The notes: generated by a model from the letters alone, not told the origin. Shown: positions 1 through 7,817, numbered from the stretch's first letter. The stretch: 29,282 nt of DNA from SIG440 sp045648205 (GCA_045648205.1 JAZRNM010000010.1:1-29282), one strand, 5' to 3'. Translations and numbers: made by a program.

Positions 1-630
1 ATGTTTGATGCTTTGCGCATCGACCATTTCCGTGGAATTGAATCCTACTGGGCAGTGCCGAAAGGGGCTGAAACCGCAAGGTCAGGTGAATGGCGAAAAG
101 GCCCCGGGATGGAGCTGATTGATGCCATAAAAGAGGCGGCGGGTGACGCTCTTATAATTGCTGAGGACTTAGGCGACATCACTCCCGAAGTTTGTGAACT
201 TGTAAAGAAAAGCGGATTTCCCGGAATGCGTGTGGTTCAGTTTGGGTTTTTATCTGATGGGGACAGCATTCACAGACCTCATAACTATCCGGAAAACTGC
301 GTAGCATATACGGGAACACACGACAACAACACACTTCTCGGATATTTGTGGGAGCTTGACGACGGTGCAAGAGATAATATGCTCCGTTATTGCGGATATT
401 CGGGGGACTGGAAAAACGGATGCGAGAGCATAATCCAAGCAATGATGGCAAGCCATGCAGGGCTTGTTATAATCCCTGTTCAGGATTTGCTGGGCTTTGG
501 TTCTGACACAAGAATGAACACCCCGGGAAAGACGGCAAACAACTGGCAGTTTCGCATTACCCGTGACCAGCTTGAAAGTATTGACAAAAACAGATTCAGA
601 GAGTTAAATAGATTATATTCAAGAATGTAG
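1..630 (+). CDS. malQ: 4-alpha-glucanotransferase (amylomaltase), C-terminal part
   Basis: This is the C-terminal 209 residues of a GH77 4-alpha-glucanotransferase, a cytoplasmic enzyme that transfers maltooligosaccharide segments between alpha-1,4-glucans in glycogen and maltodextrin metabolism. All three GH77 catalytic residues fall in the visible piece: the nucleophile Asp in RIDHFRG (residue 8 here), the acid/base Glu in IAEDLG (55) and the Asp in YTGTHDNNT (108). The C-terminal W-x-F-R segment is also typical. The family is usually about 500 residues, so the ATG at position 1 is almost certainly internal and the gene is cut by the window edge, not biologically truncated. A SanA-like gene follows after 25 nt, with no terminator visible between them. 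Confidence 0.95.
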   Translation: MFDALRIDHFRGIESYWAVPKGAETARSGEWRKGPGMELIDAIKEAAGDALIIAEDLGDITPEVCELVKKSGFPGMRVVQFGFLSDGDSIHRPHNYPENCVAYTGTHDNNTLLGYLWELDDGARDNMLRYCGYSGDWKNGCESIIQAMMASHAGLVIIPVQDLLGFGSDTRMNTPGKTANNWQFRITRDQLESIDKNRFRELNRLYSRM

Positions 631-655
631 AATTTTGTTAAATGGAGTGACATTT

Positions 656-1330
656 ATGAAAAAGAAAAAAATAATAATCGCTTTAATTATACTCATTTGT
701 TTTGCAGCCGTGTGTCTTGCGGCAGTTTTTGGTGTAAATACCTATGTAAAACATATAGGCGGAAGGAATATAATTACACCTGAAAAGGCATTGGAACTAG
801 ATGATGTTGATTGTATTGTGGTTCTTGGGTGTCAGGTCAAAGCCAATGGCGAGCCAAGTAGTATGCTTTCTGACAGGATTAAAAGGGGAATTGAATTATA
901 TAAGCAGCACTCTGCACCTAAAATTGTTATGAGTGGCGACCACGGCACAAGAGGATATGATGAAGTCAATACGATGAAGCAAGTTGCTATTGATTCCGGT
1001 GTTCCGTCAAAAGATATATTTATGGATCATGCCGGATTTTCTACTTACGAAAGTATATATCGCATAAAAGAAATATTTGAAGCGGAGAAGATTGTGGTTG
1101 TGACTCAGGAATACCATTTGTATCGAGCATTATATATTGCAGACAGACTCGGAGTTGAAGCCTATGGTGTCAATTCTGACTACCGCACATACTGGGGACA
1201 ATCAAATCGTGAAGTGCGTGAAATACTTGCAAGATGCAAAGACTTTGTAAAAACAATATTCAAGCCGGAACCAACTTTTCTTGGTGAAGCGTTGCCGGTG
1301 AGCGGTGATGGGGATATGACGAACGATTGA
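656..1330 (+). CDS. SanA/YdcF-like DUF218 membrane protein
   Basis: A 224-residue protein with one N-terminal membrane segment after a KKKKK run (about residues 7-28), then a DUF218 domain outside the membrane. Family marks are CIVVLGCQV, the S-D-R-I-K-R-G-I-E-L-Y segment, IVMSGDHG, a YDEVNTMK helix and VVVTQEYHLYRALYIADRLG. SanA relatives are linked to envelope barrier function (vancomycin exclusion in Escherichia coli), but the reaction of the domain is not established. I chose the ATG at 656 because GGAG at 644-647 lies 8 nt upstream; an in-frame TTG at 635 has no ribosome binding site. It lies 25 nt after malQ and may be read with it. Confidence 0.85.
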   Translation: MKKKKIIIALIILICFAAVCLAAVFGVNTYVKHIGGRNIITPEKALELDDVDCIVVLGCQVKANGEPSSMLSDRIKRGIELYKQHSAPKIVMSGDHGTRGYDEVNTMKQVAIDSGVPSKDIFMDHAGFSTYESIYRIKEIFEAEKIVVVTQEYHLYRALYIADRLGVEAYGVNSDYRTYWGQSNREVREILARCKDFVKTIFKPEPTFLGEALPVSGDGDMTND

Positions 1331-1373
1331 AAAAAGAGCCTGGAATTTGCAAAAAGAAAAAGGAGTGGAAAAG

Positions 1374-2237
1374 ATGCTTTGGGAGAATTTGAGAGAAGAA
1401 GAATTTAAAGATGCGATAAAACGATCAAAGGGCGTCTGTATTGTTCCCGTTGGCTGTCTTGAAAAGCACGGACAGCATTTGCCTGTGGGAACCGATGTTA
1501 TTCACATTACCGAAATCGCTAAGCGCGCTGCGGAGATTGAGGAGGCATGTGTCTTCCCCACAATGTATTTCGGCGAGAAAACGGGTTCGGGAGAGTTTTT
1601 GGGAACGGTTATTTTCAGTCCAGAATTACGTCTTCAAATTCTCAAGGAGACCTGCCGTGAAATCTATCGGAACGGGTTTAACAAGATTTTGCTCTATAAC
1701 GGACATGGCGGAAATCAGGCGATGATTTCATATTTTCTGAGAAGCGTTCTTTATGAAAAGAATGATTATTCGGTTTTTGATTATTCGCTTGGCTCTGATT
1801 TTGCGACTCCAAAGAAAATCCTCAATGAGGGTTATAAATATCTCACAACAGAGGACAGAAAGGTTTTGCAAAGCTACAACGATGAGAAAAAGCGGTTCGG
1901 ACACGCAGATTTTATTGAGACGGGTTGGGTTTATGGAGTGCGCCCCGAAACGGTTAGACTTGATAAGATTAATCAGGAAAGTTGTGAGTCCACACACAGA
2001 TTTGATGAATTTTCCAATATGCGAATAAACACACCTTTCTCCTGGATGGGGAATTTCCCCAATTCGGTTGAGGGAGATATGCACGATGGAATGAACGAGC
2101 GGATTGCCCGTGCTATGGTGGAATTCTCGGTGGACAAGCTTGCAAAGGTCATCAAATTCCTGAAAAATGAAGAAATCTCGGCACAATATAAAGCCGAATG
2201 GCTCAGAAAACAAAAACCGCATTGCATAGAAGAATAA
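1374..2237 (+). CDS. Creatininase-family amidohydrolase
   Basis: A 287-residue creatininase-family metal-dependent hydrolase. The diagnostic metal-binding stretch reads VGCLEKHGQHLPVGTD (Glu30, His32, His35, Asp41) and the second motif is LLYNGHGGNQ (His111); Glu residues near AMVEF and in the C-terminal half probably complete the site. Family members include creatininase, amidases of flavin biosynthesis, and peptidases such as MftE, so the substrate cannot be read from sequence. The ATG at 1374 is supported by AGGAG at 1361-1365, 8 nt upstream. No biosynthetic partner sits beside it: it follows the SanA-like gene by 43 nt and precedes a TetR gene with its own promoter. Confidence 0.85.
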   Translation: MLWENLREEEFKDAIKRSKGVCIVPVGCLEKHGQHLPVGTDVIHITEIAKRAAEIEEACVFPTMYFGEKTGSGEFLGTVIFSPELRLQILKETCREIYRNGFNKILLYNGHGGNQAMISYFLRSVLYEKNDYSVFDYSLGSDFATPKKILNEGYKYLTTEDRKVLQSYNDEKKRFGHADFIETGWVYGVRPETVRLDKINQESCESTHRFDEFSNMRINTPFSWMGNFPNSVEGDMHDGMNERIARAMVEFSVDKLAKVIKFLKNEEISAQYKAEWLRKQKPHCIEE

Positions 2238-2238
2238 A

Positions 2239-2259
2239 TTTTTGAACATTATTCAAAAA
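2239..2259. promoter_or_regulatory. Inverted repeat upstream of the TetR gene (candidate operator)
   Basis: TTTTTGAA (2239-2246) and TTCAAAAA (2252-2259) form a perfect 8-bp inverted repeat with a 5-nt spacer. It lies directly after the creatininase stop and 3 nt before the -35 box of the TetR promoter. This spacing suits an autoregulatory operator, although it could instead act as a weak terminator for the upstream gene. Confidence 0.45.
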
Positions 2260-2262
2260 AGA

Positions 2263-2291
2263 TTGCATTTTCAAAAAATATATGATAGAAT
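2263..2291 (+). promoter_or_regulatory. Sigma-A promoter of tetR-queH
   Basis: TTGCAT (2263-2268), a 17-nt spacer and TAGAAT (2286-2291) match the housekeeping consensus. The ribosome binding site GGAGG at 2303-2307 follows. Confidence 0.7.
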
Positions 2292-2315
2292 GAAAATATA
2301 TTGGAGGTGTTGATT

Positions 2316-2888
2316 ATGGCACGTAAGGCTGTTGAGGTTGGCGGAAAGAGAGATGAAATCATCAACGAGGCAAGAAAGATGTTTTTCGAAAAGGGCTTTG
2401 ATGGAATGACCATCAGAGAACTTCAGAGAGCAGTTGGCTGTGAGGTCGGTCTTTTCTATTATTACTTCAAATCGAAAGACGAAGTTTTTGAGGTTGTGGT
2501 TGAAAATCTTGCAAAGGAATGGGCTGAGACGTTTTCAGAATGTGTGGAGAATGGCGGAGAGTCGTCCAGAGAGAATGTTGAAAAACTGTTTGGACTCATG
2601 TGTGAGCTTGGCACAGAATATGCCAAGAAAAATCTTCACTGGTCGGTGAAATCTGCACTTTGTGACCGTATGGCAGTGGAGGCTTTGCCTTTTGTTGAGG
2701 AAGGGCTTGAAAGCTCCACTTTGGCAATGGCGGTTACATATGCGGTGGCAAAGCTTGCTTTTGGTGATGACAATTCAAGAAAGAAAAATGAAAAGGTAAA
2801 AGAGCTTCTGGATGCATTTGTTCCTGAAGAGGAGAAAAAAGGCAGAGAGGAAACAAACCGCAGAGATATTTCGGTGGTTCTGCTTTAA
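2316..2888 (+). CDS. TetR/AcrR family transcriptional regulator
   Basis: A 190-residue TetR-type repressor. The N-terminal helix-turn-helix spans about residues 12-58, with the family pattern MTIRELQRAVGCEVGLFYYYF followed by KSKDEVF. The rest is the variable ligand-binding and dimer domain, and the last 30 residues are unusually charged (EEEKKGREETNRR). The ATG at 2316 has GGAGG at 2303-2307, 8 nt upstream; the longer TTG start at 2301 overlaps that site and is rejected. It has its own promoter and a perfect inverted repeat just upstream, so autoregulation is likely. queH follows within 50 nt with no terminator between them. The effector and targets are unknown. Confidence 0.88.
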   Translation: MARKAVEVGGKRDEIINEARKMFFEKGFDGMTIRELQRAVGCEVGLFYYYFKSKDEVFEVVVENLAKEWAETFSECVENGGESSRENVEKLFGLMCELGTEYAKKNLHWSVKSALCDRMAVEALPFVEEGLESSTLAMAVTYAVAKLAFGDDNSRKKNEKVKELLDAFVPEEEKKGREETNRRDISVVLL

Positions 2889-2934
2889 TATTTGAGCATC
2901 GTTCGGTTTTGTGCAGATGCAAGGGGTGAAACAG

Positions 2935-3570
2935 TTGAAGGTGAATTACAAAAGGGTGTTTGATGAAGAAATCGGGAAGATAAGGGAATCGGGCAAAAAG
3001 CCGACACTTCTGCTTCATTCTTGTTGTGCGCCTTGCTCCAGTGCGGTTTTGGAACAATTGAGTGAAATTTTTGATGTTACTTTGTTTTTCTATAACCCAA
3101 ACATCTACCCTGAGTCGGAATTTGTTTTTCGGCTTGAGGAGCTTGAAAGACTGCTTAAGGAAATGAACCTTGAACACGTTGGGATTGATGCTTTGCCTTA
3201 TGACAATTCAGAGTTTGAGACAATTGCAAAGGGCTTTGAAGATTTGCCTGAGGGCGGTGAAAGGTGCAAGGGTTGTTATCGGCTCAGACTTGAAAAGTCC
3301 ATAGAGTATGCCAGGGGAAAGGGCTTTGACTATGTCACGACCACTCTTTCCATAAGTCCCCACAAAAACGCCCAGTGGCTCAATGAAATCGGCTTGGAAC
3401 TTGGTGAGAAGTATGGCGTCACATACCTTTGCTCGGATTTCAAAAAGGGTGACGGCTACAAGAGGTCCTGTGCGCTTTCCGCAGAATATAACTTGTATCG
3501 GCAGAATTACTGCGGCTGTGTTTATTCAAAAAGGATAGCAGAAAAAAACGTTCTGACCGAAGAAAAATAG
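2935..3570 (+). CDS. queH: Epoxyqueuosine reductase QueH
   Basis: A 211-residue protein of the QueH (DUF208) family, which reduces epoxyqueuosine in tRNA to queuosine, the last step of queuosine synthesis, replacing cobalamin-dependent QueG. The iron-sulfur and metal ligand cysteines are visible: HSCCAPCSS (Cys30, 31, 34), ERCKGCYRLRL (Cys111, 114) and the C-terminal YCGCVYS; TLSISPHKN and KKGDGYKRSC are further family motifs. I place the start at TTG 2935, about 7 nt after AAGGGGTG (2921-2928); GTG 2911 would put the ribosome binding site inside the gene. It is probably cotranscribed with the TetR gene. It is functionally linked to queT at 6488-6976. Confidence 0.9.
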   Translation: MKVNYKRVFDEEIGKIRESGKKPTLLLHSCCAPCSSAVLEQLSEIFDVTLFFYNPNIYPESEFVFRLEELERLLKEMNLEHVGIDALPYDNSEFETIAKGFEDLPEGGERCKGCYRLRLEKSIEYARGKGFDYVTTTLSISPHKNAQWLNEIGLELGEKYGVTYLCSDFKKGDGYKRSCALSAEYNLYRQNYCGCVYSKRIAEKNVLTEEK

Positions 3571-3582
3571 ATGCAAATCAAA

Positions 3583-3622
3583 AGGCTGTTTGAAAACCTT
3601 CGTTTTCAAACAGCCTCTTTTT
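3583..3622. terminator. Strong terminator between queH and the convergent dehydrogenase
   Basis: A perfect 15-bp stem pairs AGGCTGTTTGAAAAC (3583-3597) with 3602-3616 across a CTTC loop, followed by CTTTTT on the plus strand. On the minus strand the exit is less U-rich, so its main use is probably to end tetR-queH. Confidence 0.9.
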
Positions 3623-3641
3623 GGCTTTTATATGTATTTTA

Positions 3642-4640
3642 TTATTTCTGTGCGCCGCCTACGCTTGCGATTTCGCTGAGAACAAGCTCAACTGACTTAA
3701 CACCTTCAGCCAAAGGTGCGATTGTGAGTTCTTCGCCTGCATTGAGCTTTTCAACAAAATATTTGAGCTCGTTGTAATAACCGCCAAGGCTTGAAATGTT
3801 TCCGCCGATGTTGTTGTCGCCTTCGAATGAGGGCTTGAGTTCGGGAACAATCTTTCCGCCATCGATGGGGTAAACTGCCAAGCCGTTTACGTCAAGAACA
3901 ACTGTTGCCTTTTCAAACTTAACACGGAAGCCAGCTTCAAAGGGGAAGTCTGCGGGATAGTCCCAGCAACCTTCAACTGTCACAGCTGCGTCACCATATG
4001 TAAATGTTGTGAAAATCTGTTCAATGATGCCCTTTTCGTTTCTCACCGCATTTGAGTGAAGTCCGTCGGGCTCGCCCATGAGGTATCTCATGAAGTCAAC
4101 ATCGTGGATGTGAAGGTCAAGTGCCATTGAACCGCTTCTCTTTGCATCGTGGAGCCAGTTTTCCCAACCCCAGGTGGGCTTTGAGCTCAGACGCTTGAAC
4201 ACAGCTGACTGGATTTCACCATATACCTTTTTGTCTGCTGTTTCCTTGAGCCAAACATATTCGTCCCAAAGTCTGATAACCTGACCAACCTGAACCTTTG
4301 CGCCGGTTTCCTTTTCTGTTGCAAGGAGAAGTGCGCCTTCTTCGGGTGACATGCAAACGGGTTTTTCGATGAATACGTTTTTGCCAGCCTTCATTGCCTT
4401 CACTGCGTGTTCTGTGTGAAGGAATGTGGGGAGACAGATGTCAACAACGTCAACATCAGCGTTTTCAATCAATTCGTTTCCTGTTGAGTAGATTTTTGCA
4501 TCGTGCAATTTTGCAATTTCTTCTGCCTTTTCTGCTCTGATATCTGCAACTGCAACAACCTCAACGCCGTCAATAGCTTTGTAGCAAGCGGAGTGCATTC
4601 CGCCCATAAAACCGCAACCAATAAGTCCTACTTTTAACAT
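3642..4640 (-). CDS. Gfo/Idh/MocA family NAD(P)-dependent dehydrogenase
   Basis: A 332-residue oxidoreductase. The N-terminal Rossmann fold begins MLKVGLIGCGFMGG (GxGxxG at residues 8-13), and the family motif EKPV sits at 92-95 (Lys of EKP). The central MALDLHIHDVDFMRYLMG matches the substrate-site helix with the catalytic His/Asp pattern of inositol- and sugar-dehydrogenase relatives. These enzymes oxidise a sugar or polyol hydroxyl with NAD(P). AGGAGG (minus strand, 4649-4654) is 8 nt before the ATG. It starts 2 nt after the stop of the upstream isomerase, so the two are translationally coupled in one operon. The pairing suggests catabolism of a sugar acid, inositol-like compound or sugar derivative, but the substrate cannot be named. 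Confidence 0.88.
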   Translation of the reverse strand: MLKVGLIGCGFMGGMHSACYKAIDGVEVVAVADIRAEKAEEIAKLHDAKIYSTGNELIENADVDVVDICLPTFLHTEHAVKAMKAGKNVFIEKPVCMSPEEGALLLATEKETGAKVQVGQVIRLWDEYVWLKETADKKVYGEIQSAVFKRLSSKPTWGWENWLHDAKRSGSMALDLHIHDVDFMRYLMGEPDGLHSNAVRNEKGIIEQIFTTFTYGDAAVTVEGCWDYPADFPFEAGFRVKFEKATVVLDVNGLAVYPIDGGKIVPELKPSFEGDNNIGGNISSLGGYYNELKYFVEKLNAGEELTIAPLAEGVKSVELVLSEIASVGGAQK

Positions 4641-4642
4641 TT

Positions 4643-5479
4643 TTATTTCCTCCTTAAAATCTTATCCATAGAGTTGGATGTGTTGTAGATGATTGTTTCG
4701 GGATAATGTGTGTAGGGTGGGAGCATTTCTGCTGTTACCCAGCCATCATAACCGATTTTTGAGAACTGTTCCATAACTGCAGGCCAGTTTACATCGCCTG
4801 AAAGAAGGTCAACAAAGCCGCAAAGGCTTCCTGCTTCACGTCTGTAATCCTTGAAGTGAACCTTCTTTATTCTGCTTCCCAAAGCCTTTATCCAATGTTC
4901 AGGATAGCCAATGAAGAGAACGTTTCCAACATCGAAGTATGAACCAACATAGTCGCTTCCAACCTTGTCGATGAAGTCTGCCATTTCAACGGGTGAAAGG
5001 AGGAATCTGTTCCACACGTTTTCAACACCGATTGAAACCTTCAGTTCTTCAGCGTAAGGTGCAAGCTCTTTGAGAGCTGAAAGTGCCCTTTCATAAGCTG
5101 TGTCATATTCAACAACTTCGCCCGGGTCAAAAGCAACCTCAACTGCACCGGGAACAACCAAAATGGTGTCACAGCCCAGCCATGATGCAACCTCAAGCTG
5201 TTTCTTTGTGATTTCTTTTGCCTTTGTTCTGTTTGCTTCCACACCTGATGTGTAGTTGTAAGTCCAATAAAGACCGCTTGCAACACTGTAAAGCTCAAGA
5301 CCGATTTCGTCAGCCATTGCCTTCACCTTCAAAATGTCTTCCTTGGTGGACTCAAGTGAAACAGGGCCTGTTTCATCAAGTGCCAATTCAATTCCGTCAA
5401 AGCCTGCGTCCTTTGCAATCTCCATACATTTTCTCAGGTCGGGTTCTGCAAAAGACCAAATACTGATACCTTTTTTCAT
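4643..5479 (-). CDS. Sugar phosphate isomerase/epimerase (TIM barrel)
   Basis: A 278-residue xylose-isomerase-like TIM-barrel protein (AP endonuclease family 2 fold), the class that includes IolE, IolI and hydroxypyruvate isomerases. Metal ligand positions are seen in order: Glu in GVENVWN, Asp in SYFDVGNV, His in KVHFKDYRR and Glu in VTAEMLPP; the N-terminal strand is KKGISIWSF and a further Glu lies in GIELALDE. The ATG at 5479 has GGAG 8 nt upstream (minus strand, 5488-5491); a longer frame to 5551 runs back through the promoter region and lacks a ribosome binding site. It is the first gene of the operon with the Gfo/Idh/MocA dehydrogenase and is divergent from the AraC regulator, its probable controller. 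Confidence 0.85.
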   Translation of the reverse strand: MKKGISIWSFAEPDLRKCMEIAKDAGFDGIELALDETGPVSLESTKEDILKVKAMADEIGLELYSVASGLYWTYNYTSGVEANRTKAKEITKKQLEVASWLGCDTILVVPGAVEVAFDPGEVVEYDTAYERALSALKELAPYAEELKVSIGVENVWNRFLLSPVEMADFIDKVGSDYVGSYFDVGNVLFIGYPEHWIKALGSRIKKVHFKDYRREAGSLCGFVDLLSGDVNWPAVMEQFSKIGYDGWVTAEMLPPYTHYPETIIYNTSNSMDKILRRK

Positions 5480-5525
5480 TTTACACACTCCGTTCATATA
5501 TATATTTTTTCTTGCTTTTTTTCTA

Positions 5526-5577
5526 ATTATATGATAAAGTAAACATATCAAAATTTGAATATATTTTTTTATTCAAA
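5526..5577. promoter_or_regulatory. Divergent control region with inverted repeat
   Basis: The 129-nt gap between the isomerase and the AraC gene is very AT-rich. On the minus strand there is an exact TATAAT (5526-5531). A TTGATA at 5546-5551 lies upstream at a short 14-nt spacing. A 7-bp inverted repeat, TTTGAAT (5554-5560) and ATTCAAA (5571-5577) with a 10-nt spacer, sits just upstream of it and is a reasonable binding site for the divergent AraC protein. The promoter of the AraC gene itself is not clear to me. Confidence 0.4.
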
Positions 5578-5608
5578 AAGTATATTTTTGTAGACAGGTG
5601 AGAGAAAC

Positions 5609-6484
5609 GTGAAATTAAATTATATAAAACATAAGATTGCAAATTTAATAAGCATAAACAAAATTGTTACCATACATTATTATGAGTTGGATAAGAATTT
5701 TTCTTTTGAGGGTGAAAGCCATAATTTTTGGGAAATGGTTTATGTGGATTCAGGTAGGGTGGAGATTGAAGCTGCCAACCAGAGCCACACCCTGAATGCT
5801 GGAGAGGTTATCTTTCACAGACCCAACGAATTTCACACGCTCAGGGCTGACAAAAAAACCGTAGCCAATGTTTTCGTCATTTCCTTTGTGTGCTCATCGG
5901 AATCAATGGACTTTTTCAAGGGGAAGGTGGCTGTTGTTCCGCCAAAACTTAAAAAATATATTTCCACAATAATTGAGGAAAGCAGTCAAACCTTCAAAAT
6001 GATGGGTCCTGATGATGTGAAGCTGGAAATGAATAATGATGCACCTATCGGTGGTCAGCAGATGATCAGAATTCACCTTGAACAGCTTTTGATTATGTTC
6101 ATCAGAAATGAGCAGGGCAGTGAAGGTTTGCGCATTTTCCCAACCAAAGAAAATATGGAAAATCATCTGGTGTCACAGATAATAAATATGATTGATGAAA
6201 AGGTTTATGGCAAGCTTTCGGTTGAGGAAATATGCCAGGAGCTTACTTATTCAAGGTCATACCTTTCAAAAATTTTCAAGGCTTTCTCGGGATATACCAT
6301 TCTCGAATTTATTATACTTCGCAAAATTAAGGAAGCAAAAAAGCTTATTCGTGAAGAGAATTACAACTTCACACAGATTTCTGACATGCTGGCGTTTGAT
6401 AACCCTCATTATTTTTCAAGAGTTTTTAAGAGAGTTACCAATATGACACCCAGCGAATACAAGAATTCTGCAAGAAAAATGTGA
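5609..6484 (+). CDS. AraC family regulator with N-terminal cupin domain
   Basis: A 291-residue AraC/XylS regulator. The N-terminal third is a cupin sensor (SHNFWEMVYVDSGRVEIEA, then LNAGEVIFHRPNEFHTL), which usually binds a sugar or related ligand. The C-terminal 100 residues hold the two helix-turn-helix motifs: KLSVEEICQELTYSRSYLSKIFK, and FTQISDMLAFDNPHYFSRVFKRVTNMTPSEYK, the standard AraC signature. The start is GTG 5609 after AGGTGAGAG. It is divergent from the isomerase-dehydrogenase operon, which makes it the likely activator of those two genes. The stop is 3 nt before the end of the convergent queT, with no clear terminator between them. Confidence 0.9.
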   Translation: MKLNYIKHKIANLISINKIVTIHYYELDKNFSFEGESHNFWEMVYVDSGRVEIEAANQSHTLNAGEVIFHRPNEFHTLRADKKTVANVFVISFVCSSESMDFFKGKVAVVPPKLKKYISTIIEESSQTFKMMGPDDVKLEMNNDAPIGGQQMIRIHLEQLLIMFIRNEQGSEGLRIFPTKENMENHLVSQIINMIDEKVYGKLSVEEICQELTYSRSYLSKIFKAFSGYTILEFIILRKIKEAKKLIREENYNFTQISDMLAFDNPHYFSRVFKRVTNMTPSEYKNSARKM

Positions 6485-6487
6485 GCA

Positions 6488-6976
6488 TTACTTGAAAAAT
6501 CTACTTGGGAACCGTTTCAGAGCGAGCATAAGTGCATAACCCAAAAGTCCGCAGGAGATGATTTCGCCTATTCCGACTGTAATCATAAAATACCAGACAG
6601 AGCCTTCAAAATTATATGCATATGCGAGGATGAAGGGGATTATGATGGTGTTTGAAATGATTGGTGGAATTGGTGCCAGCAGTTTGTGTTTTCTGAAAAG
6701 ATGCGTGAAAACCGCACCGATAAGAGTCGCAAGGCTTCCGAAAATTATGTCGAGAGCGATACCTCCTGCCAAAAGATTTGAAATGAGGCAGCCAATAAAA
6801 AGTCCGGGGACTGCTGATGGCAAAAATGCCGGAAGAATGGTCAGCGCCTCTGAAAAACGGACCTGAATTACTCCGCTTGCCAACCCGAAAAGGTTGGTGA
6901 TGAGCGTCAGAACCACATAGATTGCGGCGATGGTTGCACTTTGGATAATAAACCTTATTTTGTTTGTTGTTTGCAT
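6488..6976 (-). CDS. queT: QueT family queuosine-precursor transporter (ECF S component)
   Basis: A 162-residue very hydrophobic protein with about five to six membrane segments, the S (substrate-binding) component of an energy-coupling factor importer for a queuosine precursor such as preQ1 or preQ0. The N-terminal pattern IAAIYVVLTL with VQVRFSEALTILPAF and the GCLISN-x-x-x-x-G-x-x-L-D-I-I-F-G-S-L-A-T-L segment is characteristic of QueT. The shared ECF energising proteins are not in this window. The ribosome binding site TAAGGAG (minus strand, 6986-6992) lies inside the tail of a preQ1-I riboswitch, so ligand binding should block translation. Its role pairs with QueH, encoded 3 kb away. Confidence 0.92.
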   Translation of the reverse strand: MQTTNKIRFIIQSATIAAIYVVLTLITNLFGLASGVIQVRFSEALTILPAFLPSAVPGLFIGCLISNLLAGGIALDIIFGSLATLIGAVFTHLFRKHKLLAPIPPIISNTIIIPFILAYAYNFEGSVWYFMITVGIGEIISCGLLGYALMLALKRFPSRFFK

Positions 6977-6985
6977 GATAAAAAT

Positions 6986-7028
6986 CTCCTTAGTTTTGTT
7001 TTATGTGAGGATGGTTTCGAACTCACAG
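6986..7028 (-). ncRNA. preQ1-I riboswitch controlling queT
   Basis: Read on the minus strand, a 6-bp stem UGUGAG (7027-7022) / CUCACA (7009-7004) closes a 12-nt loop beginning UUCGAAACC. It is followed by the A-rich tail AUAAAACAAAACUAAGGAG. Short stem, C-containing loop and A-rich tail ending in CUAAGGAG are the hallmarks of the H-type pseudoknot of preQ1 class I aptamers. The tail contains the queT Shine-Dalgarno, which points to translational control. Family, ligand logic and downstream gene all agree. On the minus strand TTGCAA (7055-7060) with TATATA (7031-7036) is a possible promoter, though its start site would crowd the stem. Confidence 0.88.
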
Positions 7029-7039
7029 TTTATATAAAT

Positions 7040-7789
7040 TTATTTTTTGCATTTTTGCAATCGGTATGAAATTCTCAGCAACAGCTTTGTGGGAACAAGG
7101 CGCTGGAGGAATATTCCCGCTTTGATTAAAATGCCGGGGGCTATAATCAGTTTGTTTTTGAACATTTTCTTTATGGCATAATCGGCAACAAATTTGCTTG
7201 TGTGACCGCTTATGATGAAGTTGACCCCTGCACGGCTGTTGAATTCGGTGTCAACCGGTCCCGGACAGAGAACAGATATGTGAACATTACTTTTTTTGCG
7301 GCGCAGTTCTTCGAATATTGCTGTGCTCAGCCGCATAACATAATTTTTAGTGGCATAGTATGTGGACATAAGCGGCCCTGAAAGAAATGCGGCAACAGAT
7401 GCAACGTTCATCACATACCCGCTGCCTCGCTTTTCAAAGTCGGCAAGGTACAGCTTTGTGAGAATGTGCAGAGCCTTTATGTTGAGGTCAATCATATTAA
7501 GCTCAGTTTCAAGGGGAACCTGAGATGATTCGCCATATGAACCAAATCCTGCGTTGTTTATCAGAATATCGATGTTTTCTGACTTGGTCATTTCATAAAG
7601 CTTGCGGCAGTTCTCTTCGCAGGATAAGTCAAGAGGGATTATAGAGGGTTTGTTTTCAAGTTCTGTTTTTAATTCGTTCAAAAGTTTTTCGTTTCGTGCC
7701 ACCAGAACCAGGTCAATTCCACGTTTATGCAGATTTCGTGCCATATCACGGCCTATGCCTGTGCTGGCACCTGTTATCAGCGCTTTCAT
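7040..7789 (-). CDS. Short-chain dehydrogenase/reductase (SDR)
   Basis: A 249-residue classical SDR. The cofactor motif TGASTGIG is at residues 6-13 and NNAG at 78-81. The catalytic triad is Ser131 (NVAS), Tyr144 and Lys148 (YYATK). The Arg in VLVARN after strand 2 favours NADP(H). The set PGPVDTEF after the active site and the basic C-terminus (LLRISYRLQKCKK) resemble DltE/YqjQ-type SDRs; the substrate is unknown. The ATG at 7789 has AAGGAGGGG just upstream (minus strand, 7797-7805); a longer frame runs through the promoter and is rejected. It is expressed from a near-perfect promoter at 7818-7846 and may read through into queT. Confidence 0.85.
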   Translation of the reverse strand: MKALITGASTGIGRDMARNLHKRGIDLVLVARNEKLLNELKTELENKPSIIPLDLSCEENCRKLYEMTKSENIDILINNAGFGSYGESSQVPLETELNMIDLNIKALHILTKLYLADFEKRGSGYVMNVASVAAFLSGPLMSTYYATKNYVMRLSTAIFEELRRKKSNVHISVLCPGPVDTEFNSRAGVNFIISGHTSKFVADYAIKKMFKNKLIIAPGILIKAGIFLQRLVPTKLLLRISYRLQKCKK

Positions 7790-7817
7790 AACATTTCCCC
7801 TCCTTGATTGTGGAAAA

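Noticed and set aside
1..630. malQ as a truncated pseudogene
   Set aside because: The frame is open to the first base and the missing part is explained by the window edge; the catalytic residues are intact.
1728..2249. 173-residue minus-strand ORF
   Set aside because: It lies opposite the creatininase-family gene, has no family motif or ribosome binding site, and is a shadow of that coding frame.
3571..3777. 68-residue ORF on the plus strand
   Set aside because: It begins in the queH terminator and continues antisense to the dehydrogenase gene.
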